Origin: an uncultured Opitutales bacterium
GTDB taxonomy: Bacteria; Verrucomicrobiota; Verrucomicrobiia; Opitutales; Intestinicryptomonadaceae
Direction of reading: 5' to 3'
DNA: 8,064 nt
Assembly: GCA_900552245.1 (NCBI GenBank)
Contig: URYY01000101.1
Span: forward strand, 1-8,064
A program made the position numbers and the translations under genes. This document shows, in pieces, positions 1 to 6,609 of this stretch. The notes below the pieces were generated by a model. It was given only the letters and a program-made list of their open reading frames with translations, was not told the origin of the DNA and did not search any database. Numbering within the stretch: position 1 is the stretch's first letter; each line of letters begins with the position of its first letter.

Positions 1-1032
1 GACGTCTATTATGTCCTCCGCATCTTTAGCGCGGTAGGTGTAGCGTATGCCGTCGTAGCGAGCCAAGTTTGAAGAGGCCTCGGCAGTCGCGATAATGTAG
101 TAAACAGGTATGGCAAGCTCCGTGTGCGGCAGCGAAATTTCAACAACCTCCGCTCCCAAAGTCTCGCAATGCTTAATCGCCTTTAAGACTGCTTCCTTTA
201 CTTCCGAGTCCATTCCATCTACAAAGTACTCTTTGGGAAGGCCAATCTTTTTGCCCTTTAGAGAATCCGCACTCAGTGCGCTTGCGTAGTCTGGAATATC
301 AACTTTAACGCTCGTTGAGTCGAGCCTATCGTAAGAGGCCACAGCCTTTAAGAACAAGGCGGAGTCTCTGACTGTGCGCGAAAATGAACCGATTTGGTCT
401 AGCGACGAAGCAAAGGCCGCAAGCCCGTAGCGGCTGACTAGCCCATAGGTCGGCTTTACGCCCACAACGCCGCAAAATGAAGCCGGCTGGCGAATTGAGC
501 CGCCTGTGTCGGAACCAAGCGCAATGACGCACTCACCCGCCGATACCGCTGCTGCGCTTCCGCCGCTTGAGCCTCCGGGAACTCTGGAAATATCCCAAGG
601 GTTGCGAGTGCTTTGAAAGGCGCTATTTTCGCAGGAAGAGCCCATGGCAAACTCGTCCATATTCAGCCTTCCCCACAAAACAGCTCCGGCGGCCTCCAAG
701 TTTTTAACGCTCGTTGCGGTATAGGGGCTAATATAGTGCTCGAGCATCTTGCTTGCGCAAGTTAGTGGCTGACCGGCGTCTGCAACTATATCTTTTAGTG
801 AAATTACTATGCCGTCGAGCTCGCCGCGAGTTTCATTTTTTGAGCGGCGCTCGTCGCTTTGCCTTGCCATTTCGAGAGTTCTATCCTCGTCAAAGCTCAA
901 AAAAGCCTTGAGCTTATCATCGACCTGCTTTGTGCGCTCTATGCAGGCCTTTGCAAGCTCAAGCGATGAAATCTCGCCCTTTGCAAGCATTCTTGAAAGT
1001 TCGGAAACGTCTTTGTAAATCAGTTCGTCCAT
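1..1032 (-). CDS. gatA: Glutamyl-tRNA(Gln)/aspartyl-tRNA(Asn) amidotransferase subunit A (partial, C-terminus missing)
   Basis: This is the amidase-signature subunit of the GatCAB complex. It releases ammonia from glutamine, which GatB uses to convert Glu-tRNA(Gln) and/or Asp-tRNA(Asn) to the amidated form. The frame is open from an ATG at 1032 to the left edge, giving 344 codons of a protein usually about 480-490 residues long, so the C-terminal third lies outside the window. The Ser-cisSer-Lys catalytic triad is visible as K80 (in VISLKDI), S155 (in VPGGSSGGSA) and S179 (in GSDTGGSIRQP). These sit at almost the same positions as in characterised GatA proteins. The stretches NMDEFAMGSS (124-133) and VSRYGLAAFASSLDQIG are also typical. 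The start is 18 bp after the gatC stop, with a weak AAAGG upstream, so the two are surely co-transcribed. No gatB is visible; it may follow beyond the left edge or lie elsewhere. Confidence 0.96.
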   Translation of the reverse strand, partial: MDELIYKDVSELSRMLAKGEISSLELAKACIERTKQVDDKLKAFLSFDEDRTLEMARQSDERRSKNETRGELDGIVISLKDIVADAGQPLTCASKMLEHYISPYTATSVKNLEAAGAVLWGRLNMDEFAMGSSCENSAFQSTRNPWDISRVPGGSSGGSAAAVSAGECVIALGSDTGGSIRQPASFCGVVGVKPTYGLVSRYGLAAFASSLDQIGSFSRTVRDSALFLKAVASYDRLDSTSVKVDIPDYASALSADSLKGKKIGLPKEYFVDGMDSEVKEAVLKAIKHCETLGAEVVEISLPHTELAIPVYYIIATAEASSNLARYDGIRYTYRAKDAEDIIDV

Positions 1033-1050
1033 TTTAAGAGCCTTTAGAGT

Positions 1051-1347
1051 TTAAGCTTCGTCCACAACTTTGGGAACTACTATCTGGTTATCGCGCTTTT
1101 GGGGCGCATTTAACATGGCCTCTTCGGGCGTTAGCGTCGGCCCCTCAACGTCTTCGCGCCAAACGTTGTAGATTGCATGGGCGTGGGCGCTCGGCTCAAC
1201 TCCCTCGACGTTTACCTTTGAAAGCTTTTCAAAATAACCGAGTATCTGCCCCAGCTGGGCGGCAAATTTTTCCTTCTCTTGGGGCGTCAGCTCTATGCGC
1301 GCAAGCTGCGCCACATAAGAAATGTCTATTGCAGCATTTTTTTCCAT
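1051..1347 (-). CDS. gatC: Glutamyl-tRNA(Gln)/aspartyl-tRNA(Asn) amidotransferase subunit C
   Basis: GatC is the small subunit that wraps around the GatA-GatB interface and stabilises the transamidosome. The 98-residue length is normal for the family (about 95-100). The N-terminal helix pattern VAQLARIELTPQEKEKFAAQL followed by LGYFEKLSKVNVEGVEPSAH is the standard GatC signature. The usual RxDxxxP-like segment is seen as WREDVEGPTLTPEEAMLNAP, and the protein ends with the common 'QIVVPKVVDEA' tail. It is the first gene of a gatC-gatA operon on the minus strand and is divergent from the pilT-like gene. No clear Shine-Dalgarno sequence precedes the ATG at 1347. The start is nevertheless well supported because the preceding bases give no other in-frame start with family similarity. 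Confidence 0.95.
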   Translation of the reverse strand: MEKNAAIDISYVAQLARIELTPQEKEKFAAQLGQILGYFEKLSKVNVEGVEPSAHAHAIYNVWREDVEGPTLTPEEAMLNAPQKRDNQIVVPKVVDEA

Positions 1348-1439
1348 AAGGGCGTATTTTTTAAAATTCGCGCCCCGTTTACAAGCATTTTAACGCTAAA
1401 ACTTCCCAAGTTTTAAAAAAAATCAAGTTTTGCTTGAAG
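1348..1439. promoter_or_regulatory. Divergent gatC / pilT intergenic region
   Basis: These ~90 bp must hold the promoters for gatC (leftward) and the pilT-like gene (rightward). The region is AT-rich with an A8 run at 1415-1422. No textbook -35/-10 pair stands out. On the minus strand, TTGTAAACG (plus coordinates 1376-1384) contains TGTAAA about 31 bp before the gatC start. The same 9-mer occurs about 30 bp before the nadK start, so it is a candidate -10 element. Two inverted repeats are present: TAAAACTT-ccc-AAGTTTTA (1397-1415) and TCAAG-ttttg-CTTGA (1423-1437). The second abuts or overlaps the possible pilT starts. Confidence 0.5.
1397..1415. repeat. Perfect 8-bp inverted repeat upstream of pilT
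   Basis: TAAAACTT and AAGTTTTA form a perfect 8-bp dyad around a CCC loop. It lies between the divergent gatC and pilT genes and is followed by an A8 tract. It could be an operator-type dyad, or a hairpin in the gatC leader or pilT leader. The stem is mostly A-T, so it would be a weak RNA structure. No regulator can be named from the sequence. Confidence 0.45.
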
Positions 1440-2549
1440 ATGCGCAAAGTAAGTCTTAGCTTGCGGAGCATGAGTCTAATTGGAAACTATTTAGTAAAGG
1501 CCCTGGAGCTTAAGGCCTCAGACATACACTTTTGCGAGGGGGAACCCGTCAAGGCAAGAGTTGACGGCTACATTCAAACTCTCGACGAAAACCTGCCGCA
1601 AATGAACGCACTTTTCGACGAAATTTACGATCTTTGCGACGAATCTGTGCGCGAGCGCAGCAAGGTTGAATTTGCAAAGCTTCACGACGTCTCCATATCT
1701 TTTCCCACACCCTACAAGATGAGAATACGAGCCACCCTATACCGCGACGAGCGGGGGCTTTGCGTTGCGATGCGCCTAATTCCGCAAAATCCGCCGGACC
1801 CAAAGGCGATAGGTATTCCCGAGAGCATAATGGACGTATGCTCCAGAAACCGAGGGTTATTTATCGTAACGGGCGCTACGGGCTCGGGAAAATCGACAAC
1901 GCTAAGTTGCATGATAAACTTTATTAACCAAAACAAGCGCGGCCGCATAATAACGCTGGAGGACCCCATCGAATACATAATTCCCTCCGACAAATGCATA
2001 GTAAACCACCGCGAGATTGGCAGGCACATAGAAAGCTTTGCAAGCGGCCTTAAGTCAACTTTGCGCGAAGACCCCAACGTAGTTGTAATCGGCGAATTGC
2101 GCGACTTGGATTCTATGAGAGCCGCCATGCAGATAGCCGAAACCGGCCACTTGGTTTTAACAACCCTCCACACCCGAAACACCCCCGCGACTATAGATAG
2201 GCTTATCGGAGCCTTTCCGCCCGACGACCAGCCGCAAATACGCATGATGCTTGCCGACAATTTGATAGGGGTGCTAGCGCAAACTCTAATACCCAGAATA
2301 GGTGGCGGACGAGCTGCAGCATTTGAGTATCTCTTAAATAACGATGCAATCAAAAACAATATTCGCGAAGCAAAAATCTACCAGATAGACAATGTCTTGC
2401 AAACAGGCGCGCGCCAAGGCATGATTTGCATGGAAGACTACATCGTGCACCTAGTAAAGTACAAGGTAGTCGATCCTAACGTAGCCTTGGAATTTGCCCC
2501 ATCTAGGCAGAAGCTCATGCTAAAATACAAGTCGCTTCTGGGAATATAA
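1440..2549 (+). CDS. pilT: PilT-like type IV pilus retraction ATPase
   Basis: This is a cytoplasmic hexameric ATPase of the PilT/GspE family that powers pilus disassembly (twitching, DNA uptake). Numbering is from the in-frame TTG at 1434. An N-terminal PAS-like domain carries the ASDIHF motif (28-33). Then come Walker A GATGSGKST (147-155), Asp box ITLEDPIEY (173-181), Walker B VVVIGEL (216-222), and His box with TGHLVLTTLHT (237-247). A C-terminal DAIKNNIRE (304-312) matches the PilT AIRNLIRE motif, so PilT fits better than PilU or PilB. Three starts are possible: TTG 1434, ATG 1440 and ATG 1470. I list 1440. The 1470 start would place ASD exactly where it sits in short PilT proteins, but its GGAG is only 1 bp upstream. 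No other pilus genes are in the window. The gene is monocistronic, ending just before a strong terminator. Confidence 0.92.
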   Translation: MRKVSLSLRSMSLIGNYLVKALELKASDIHFCEGEPVKARVDGYIQTLDENLPQMNALFDEIYDLCDESVRERSKVEFAKLHDVSISFPTPYKMRIRATLYRDERGLCVAMRLIPQNPPDPKAIGIPESIMDVCSRNRGLFIVTGATGSGKSTTLSCMINFINQNKRGRIITLEDPIEYIIPSDKCIVNHREIGRHIESFASGLKSTLREDPNVVVIGELRDLDSMRAAMQIAETGHLVLTTLHTRNTPATIDRLIGAFPPDDQPQIRMMLADNLIGVLAQTLIPRIGGGRAAAFEYLLNNDAIKNNIREAKIYQIDNVLQTGARQGMICMEDYIVHLVKYKVVDPNVALEFAPSRQKLMLKYKSLLGI

Positions 2550-2578
2550 GTTTAAATATAAGCAGCTTGCTAAGCAGA

Positions 2579-2597
2579 AGATTTTTAATAAAAATCT
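2579..2597. repeat. AT-rich 8-bp inverted repeat downstream of pilT
   Basis: AGATTTTT and AAAAATCT flank a 3-base AAT loop, starting 29 bp after the pilT stop and just before the GC-rich terminator. It could help termination or protect the pilT mRNA 3' end. On the minus strand it lies beyond the phosphoesterase terminator. An all-AT stem could equally be chance in this composition. Confidence 0.35.
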
Positions 2598-2610
2598 CCG
2601 AAAAATCCCG

Positions 2611-2639
2611 AAAAGCCCCGAAATTTTGCGGGGCTTTTT
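2611..2639. terminator. Bidirectional rho-independent terminator between pilT and the phosphoesterase operon
   Basis: The stem AAAAGCCCCG / CGGGGCTTTT closes an 8-base loop and is followed by five T on the plus strand. The minus strand also reads GGGGCTTTT after the stem, so it can stop both convergent transcripts. The plus-strand U-tract coincides with the stop codon of the phosphoesterase gene (TAA, complement of 2638-2640), so there is no spare 3' UTR on that side. Upstream, CCG recurs with exact 10-bp spacing (2598, 2608, 2618), each followed by an A-run. Confidence 0.85.
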
Positions 2640-3498
2640 AGTTTTCTCTAGAGCTTCTAAGCACAGCGATTTCAATCTGCGGCTTTGCGAGAAAGCGCAC
2701 GCCTATATTGCTTGTTCCAACTCCACGGCTTACGAGCATTGGTATGCCGCGGTAATTCACAAAAAGCCCGTCGGCTGCGCCAAAATCCATTATGTCGGGT
2801 CTAATCAAAGGCCCTATAAAAGGCAGCGCGACCTGCCCGCCGTGAGTGTGCCCCGAAAGCACCACACTTGCCTTCAGCGGCAGCGCGGGCATTAAGTCGG
2901 GCTCGTGAACTATAAATATGCAACTTGCGCCCCTAGGAACGTTTAAAAGCGAGCGGGCTATTAGGTAGCGATTGCTTGCCATTGATGGGATTCCCGCCAT
3001 GTAAAATTCGCCATTTTTTGTGCTTATTTTTACGCCTTCATTTTCGAGAAATTTGATACCGACTTTCGATAGGCTATCTATAATTTTTGCGCTGCCGTAA
3101 AGTTCGTCGTGGTTGCCCGTGACGGCAAAGACGCCAAGCGGAGCTTTTAAGTCTTTTAAAATATCTGCAAGGCTATCTAAATCGCAATCTGTATTCCACC
3201 AGTGTCCGTTTACAAAATCGCCGGCAAGCACTATCAAATCGGGCTTCTCGGCATTGACAGCCGCTACGAGCTTGCGCATTCTGCGCTTTTCAAAGGGAAA
3301 GGAGCCCATGTGTATGTCGCTTACAAGCGCAAGCTTTAGGCCGTCTAAATTTTTGCTCCAGTTTGCGGCTTGAATTTCCCACTTTTTTACAACGAGGCAA
3401 AAATGGGGCTCATATACAAATCCGTACAGAAAAAGAAGCGCCAAAAGGGGCAACAAAAACTTTAATACTCTCTTTAATTTAGGGCGTTTCTCAAACAT
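2638..3498 (-). CDS. Membrane-anchored calcineurin-like metallophosphoesterase (YkuE/YaeI type; possible LpxG)
   Basis: The protein is 286 residues. A basic N-terminus (KRPKLKR) leads into one hydrophobic segment (about 12-29), which is a membrane anchor or uncleaved signal. The two-metal phosphoesterase motifs follow in order: SDIH (60-63), GDF (93-95), GNHD (128-131), VHEPD (197-201) and GHTHGG (216-221). All metal ligands appear present. This subfamily includes YkuE and E. coli YaeI. From memory, chlamydial LpxG, which hydrolyses UDP-2,3-diacylglucosamine in lipid A synthesis, is related to these. The gene starts 18 bp after waaA with GGGGAAAG as a possible ribosome site, so it is the last gene of an operon that makes acyl chains and attaches Kdo. 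An LpxG role is inferred from that context and architecture. A general phosphodiesterase is the alternative. Confidence 0.9.
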   Translation of the reverse strand: MFEKRPKLKRVLKFLLPLLALLFLYGFVYEPHFCLVVKKWEIQAANWSKNLDGLKLALVSDIHMGSFPFEKRRMRKLVAAVNAEKPDLIVLAGDFVNGHWWNTDCDLDSLADILKDLKAPLGVFAVTGNHDELYGSAKIIDSLSKVGIKFLENEGVKISTKNGEFYMAGIPSMASNRYLIARSLLNVPRGASCIFIVHEPDLMPALPLKASVVLSGHTHGGQVALPFIGPLIRPDIMDFGAADGLFVNYRGIPMLVSRGVGTSNIGVRFLAKPQIEIAVLRSSREN

Positions 3499-3516
3499 CG
3501 CTTTCCCCGCCCAAGC

Positions 3517-4800
3517 TCACTTTGCAAATCTCTTTAAAATTTCAAACGATCGCTCGCTTGCCCCCGTATTTGAATCGTGCCAAGCTTTCGCGCGGCGGCC
3601 AAGTTCCAAGCGGTAATCAGAGTCTGTGGCAAGCCTCTCCAAAGCCTCGGCCGCCTCCGCTTTACTTTCAACTTTTACGCTGGCTTTGGCCTCTTCCAAA
3701 GACTTGCAAAGCTTTCTAAAATTCGACACCTCCGGCCCATAGACGCACGCCACGGCGCTCGCCGCGCAATCTAGCGGCGTCTGCCCGCCCCTGTGCGGCG
3801 GCATGCTCTTGCCGACAAAGGCAAAATCCGCAAGTTGCGTAAACATTTTAAGCTCGCCCGTTGTGTCTGCAACATACACAAGAGTTCCCTCCGGCGCCTG
3901 CTTTGACGCGCTTCTAAAGTGAAAATCCGCACCTTTTTTTTCGAGCATTTGCCTCACCGAGGCCCTGCGCTCGGCATGGCGCGGAACCAAGAGCAGACGC
4001 AAGTCCAGCCCATGTTTTTGCCTTATGTTTTGGGCTATATCAAAGAGCATTTCCTCCTCGCCCTCCCAAGTAGAAGAACCAAGCAAAACTAGAGAATCCT
4101 CCTTAAAGCCAAGCTCCCGCTTAAGCTCAGCCTTGCGCTCGGCAGGCATGGCCTCAGGGCTTGAAGAGTCAAACTTTATATTGCCTGTAACGCTCAATTT
4201 CTCGGGGTCTGCCCCAAGTTTTAGGAAGCGCTCGGCATCAAAGTCGCTGCCGCATGCTATAAAGTCGAACTTTGAAATAAGCCTTTTAAAAAAGGCGGGT
4301 ATTTTTTTATACCTAGAAAAGCTCTTATCCGAAAGTCTCGCGTTTAAAAGCAAAAGCGGAATTTTTCTGGCTTTTGCCCTGTGCAGGTGCTCTGGCCACA
4401 ACTCGCCCTCCATAAGAACGCAGACGTCGGGCTTAATTCTATTGTAGGCGAGGTAGTTTGTAAGGCAAAAGTCGAATGGGAAAATCCCGGTGTAAAAGCA
4501 AAATTCCGAATACTTCTTTTTTAGAATTGCGTAGCCCGTGCTCGTAGTAGTTGTAAGGACCACCTCAAAAAGCCCCGAATCGCGCATAATCTTAAGCAGA
4601 TTTGCCAGGGCCTCGACTTCACCAACGCTCACAGCCTGTATCCAGATGCGAGTTTTCTTGGACTTAGGCAAATCCTGCAAAAGCCCAAATCTGTGCGAGA
4701 AGTCCTTTGAGTACCCACCCCTTCGTATCATTCGCCAGCCGTAATAGGGCAAAGCCAGAAGAAAGAGGGGCAAAAACGCTATCCTATAGAGAAATATCAT
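3517..4800 (-). CDS. waaA: 3-deoxy-D-manno-octulosonic acid (Kdo) transferase
   Basis: WaaA (KdtA) transfers Kdo from CMP-Kdo to lipid IVA on the inner face of the cytoplasmic membrane. I start it at the ATG ending at 4800, giving 427 residues (E. coli has 425). A longer frame to 4851 would overlap the preceding gene by 41 bp and adds a non-conserved, basic stretch before the membrane anchor. Residues 1-22 are the hydrophobic anchor. QAVSVGEV holds the catalytic glutamate E61. Further family marks are MEGELWPEH (130-138), NARLSDKSF, TGNIKFD (205-211), GSSTWEGEEE, LVPRHAER (271-278), and the GT-B nucleotide region RGGQTPLDCAASA. In that region the usual H-N-x-L-E reads Q-T-P-L-D, with D344 in place of glutamate. 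It lies 10 bp after the fabB stop. One WaaA cannot say how many Kdo residues are added. Confidence 0.95.
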   Translation of the reverse strand: MIFLYRIAFLPLFLLALPYYGWRMIRRGGYSKDFSHRFGLLQDLPKSKKTRIWIQAVSVGEVEALANLLKIMRDSGLFEVVLTTTTSTGYAILKKKYSEFCFYTGIFPFDFCLTNYLAYNRIKPDVCVLMEGELWPEHLHRAKARKIPLLLLNARLSDKSFSRYKKIPAFFKRLISKFDFIACGSDFDAERFLKLGADPEKLSVTGNIKFDSSSPEAMPAERKAELKRELGFKEDSLVLLGSSTWEGEEEMLFDIAQNIRQKHGLDLRLLLVPRHAERRASVRQMLEKKGADFHFRSASKQAPEGTLVYVADTTGELKMFTQLADFAFVGKSMPPHRGGQTPLDCAASAVACVYGPEVSNFRKLCKSLEEAKASVKVESKAEAAEALERLATDSDYRLELGRRAKAWHDSNTGASERSFEILKRFAK

Positions 4801-4810
4801 CTTGCAAAGC

Positions 4811-6073
4811 TTAAGCCTTCTCAAAAATGAGAGCCGTATTTGCGCCGCCAAAGCCGCTACTTAGCGACATCACTTTCTTGGGAGCTTCAAATTTGACTTC
4901 GCGCAAGATATTAAAGGGCTTTGCCGCCTCGTCAAGCTCCTCAATATTTGCGCTTTCCGGCATAAAGCCCTCGTCGATTGCAAGAGCGCAGAAGGCGGAT
5001 TCCATAACTCCCGCAAGCGATAAGCCGTGGCCTGTGAGCGATTTTGTGGAGCTTATCGCCGCGCGCGGAGATTCCCCAAATGTTTTTGCGATTGCTCTGA
5101 GCTCTGCAATGTCGCCAATCTGGGTCGAGGTTGCGTGCGAATTTATGTAGTCGATTTCTCCGCTCGAAATTCCAGTGGAGGAAAAGGCGTTTTGGATTGC
5201 TAGCGCCAAGCCGTCGCCCTGAGGGTGCGGAATTGCGACGTTGTAGCCGTCGCTGCCCTGACCCCAGCCCGAGAAGCGCGCATAAATCTTTGCGCCCCTT
5301 GCCCTTGCCACTTCCTCGTCCTCTAAGACCGCAACAACCGCGCCTCCCGTGCCGACAAAGCCGTCGCGATGCTTATCGTAGGGGCGGCTCGCCTTTTTGG
5401 GATCGTGCGAGACAGAGAGCGCGCGCATGCCTGCAAAGGGCAAAATTGTGCGGTAGTCGCCGTCCTCGCCGCCGACTACAAACATGCGCTTTTGCCTGCC
5501 CGAAGCGATTTCATCATAGGCAAAGCCCATGGCGTGCGACGATGAAGCGCAAGCGGAGGCAAATCCGCAACTAGCGCCCTTTATCTTAAAGCAGGAAACC
5601 AAATTGAAAGACAGAGTGCCAACTACCGACGACACAACCCCCATGGGCGAAACCCTCATAACGCCGGCCTTGTCGAGCTTTTGCATGTTGTTGTACAAGG
5701 TGGAAGTCGAACCCGCCGAGGCTGTGTACATGCCCGTGTATGGGTTTGAAATTTCCTCGTCCGTAAGCTTTGAGTCGGCAATCGCCTGCTTCATGGCGCA
5801 ATATGCAAAGAGGCAGTGCGGAGAAAATCCGCGCAAAACGTCGCGCCTAATGGAATATTCAGACGGATACTCCCAATCCTCGGGGTCAGTGGTTTCAATC
5901 TTAAAGCCTTTAATTGTCCCCATGCACTTGACAGGGCAATTCGGAACATCGAAGGGTCCGTAGAGCTCTATGCCCGATATGCTCTTTTGCAAGCTTTCCA
6001 AAACTTGCGCTTTGCTATTGCCTATGCTTGTTACAAATCCAAGCCCCGTTATAACGACGTTTCTGTTACTCAT
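4811..6073 (-). CDS. fabB: Beta-ketoacyl-ACP synthase, FabB (KAS I)-like
   Basis: This enzyme condenses malonyl-ACP with a growing acyl-ACP in type II fatty acid synthesis. It has 420 residues against about 406 for E. coli FabB. The Cys-His-His triad is C175 (in FASACASS), H313 (in INSHATST) and H349 (in TKSLTGHG), with K344 also present. FabB rather than FabF is indicated by DKHRDGFVGTGG (233-244), GDIAELRAI and ANIEELDEAAKPFNI (375-389), all close to the FabB pattern. An acidic, aromatic-rich stretch around residues 60-80 looks like a small insertion. The C-terminal loop reads SSGFGGAN, where family members usually have SFGFGG; the gating Phe (408) is kept but the first Phe is Ser406. It overlaps the fabZ-like gene by 4 bp (ATGA), implying translational coupling. 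A KAS II assignment cannot be excluded without biochemistry. Confidence 0.88.
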   Translation of the reverse strand: MSNRNVVITGLGFVTSIGNSKAQVLESLQKSISGIELYGPFDVPNCPVKCMGTIKGFKIETTDPEDWEYPSEYSIRRDVLRGFSPHCLFAYCAMKQAIADSKLTDEEISNPYTGMYTASAGSTSTLYNNMQKLDKAGVMRVSPMGVVSSVVGTLSFNLVSCFKIKGASCGFASACASSSHAMGFAYDEIASGRQKRMFVVGGEDGDYRTILPFAGMRALSVSHDPKKASRPYDKHRDGFVGTGGAVVAVLEDEEVARARGAKIYARFSGWGQGSDGYNVAIPHPQGDGLALAIQNAFSSTGISSGEIDYINSHATSTQIGDIAELRAIAKTFGESPRAAISSTKSLTGHGLSLAGVMESAFCALAIDEGFMPESANIEELDEAAKPFNILREVKFEAPKKVMSLSSGFGGANTALIFEKA

Positions 6074-6531
6074 TTTACAATATCAAAAGTTAGCGAAATT
6101 TTTTCTGCGTAGGCCGCGTGCTCTCCGCCCACAGTCACCCTGCCCTCAAACATTCCTATGGGAAAGCGGACTCGCTTTGCCCTCACTTCAAAATCTAGCC
6201 TGTCGCCCGGGCGGCAGATGCGCTGGCAGCGAACGCCGTCTGTCGAGGTAAAGAAAATCTTATTCTTATCGGGGTGCGTACCGTCTTTTAGAAAGTCAAA
6301 CTTCAAAAGATACGCAACGGCAAGCTGCCCAAGTGCCTCCAGCATTATAGAAGCTGGGAATACGGGATTGCCGGGGAAGTGCCCCTTCAAAAAATCCTCG
6401 TCGCCCCTTATTGTGTAGAATCCGCAAGCTTTTTCCGCCGATATCTCGGCGCCGTCTAGAAACATAAATGGCGGCTGTTGCGCGATTGTACGCATAATAT
6501 CTTCACGTGTATATTTTTCTACATCTGCCAT
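6070..6531 (-). CDS. fabZ: FabZ-like 3-hydroxyacyl-ACP dehydratase (hotdog fold)
   Basis: This 153-residue hotdog-fold protein dehydrates 3-hydroxyacyl-ACP to trans-2-enoyl-ACP. The core is PPFMFLD (20-26), then GHFPGNPVFPA (50-60) with catalytic H51, and MLEALGQ (63-69) with catalytic E65. A Glu at 65 and the short length fit FabZ and not FabA, which uses Asp. Two departures stand out: the normally conserved Gly after FP is Ala60, and the HRxPFLLVD His of FabZ is replaced in the QQPPFMFLD segment. It is the first gene of the minus-strand operon fabZ-fabB-waaA-phosphoesterase, and its stop overlaps the fabB start. The start ATG (6531) has no obvious Shine-Dalgarno sequence. Its pairing with a FabB-type synthase resembles fabA-fabB pairs, so a role in unsaturated or specialised acyl chains is possible. 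Confidence 0.87.
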   Translation of the reverse strand: MADVEKYTREDIMRTIAQQPPFMFLDGAEISAEKACGFYTIRGDEDFLKGHFPGNPVFPASIMLEALGQLAVAYLLKFDFLKDGTHPDKNKIFFTSTDGVRCQRICRPGDRLDFEVRAKRVRFPIGMFEGRVTVGGEHAAYAEKISLTFDIVK

Positions 6532-6542
6532 AAATTATCCCG

Positions 6543-6573
6543 TATATACAATATTCAAAAGTGCATCTTTCAA
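6543..6573 (-). promoter_or_regulatory. Candidate promoter of the fabZ operon
   Basis: On the minus strand, TTGAAA (plus 6568-6573) could be a -35. TGTATA at 17-bp spacing (6545-6550) or TATATA at 19-bp spacing (6543-6548) could be the -10, giving a very short leader before the ATG at 6531. The match is modest. It is supported mainly by its mirror-image counterpart on the nadK side. Confidence 0.35.
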
Positions 6574-6580
6574 CACAAAA

Positions 6581-6609
6581 TTGACGCTTTTTAAAAATAA
6601 TATTGTAAA
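6581..6609 (+). promoter_or_regulatory. Candidate sigma-70-type promoter of nadK
   Basis: TTGACG (6581-6586) matches the -35 consensus at five of six bases. A 17-bp spacer leads to TGTAAA (6604-6609), a four-of-six -10. Transcription would start near 6616, leaving a leader of about 20 nt before the GTG start at 6639. The leader shows no Shine-Dalgarno sequence. Confidence 0.45.

Noticed and set aside
949..2045. Recurring CTTTGCAAGC word (949, 979, 2036, with TTTGCAAGC again near 5986), considered as a DNA-uptake-type signal because pilT is present.
   Set aside because: All copies are within genes and encode frequent Leu-Ala-Lys/Ala-Ser codon combinations; too few copies and no consistent placement.
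1549..2359. Long minus-strand open frames opposite pilT (including 215 codons).
   Set aside because: They are antisense to a fully conserved PilT-like protein and their translations show no recognisable domain.
3934..3941. T8 homopolymer in waaA, and another T8 near 7602 in the hypothetical gene, considered as phase-variation tracts.
   Set aside because: Eight bases is short for slippage-based switching; both reading frames are intact and encode sensible residues.
5131..5963. Plus-strand open frames of 140-150 codons opposite fabB.
   Set aside because: Arginine/proline-rich or low-information translations antisense to a conserved synthase; coding shadows.
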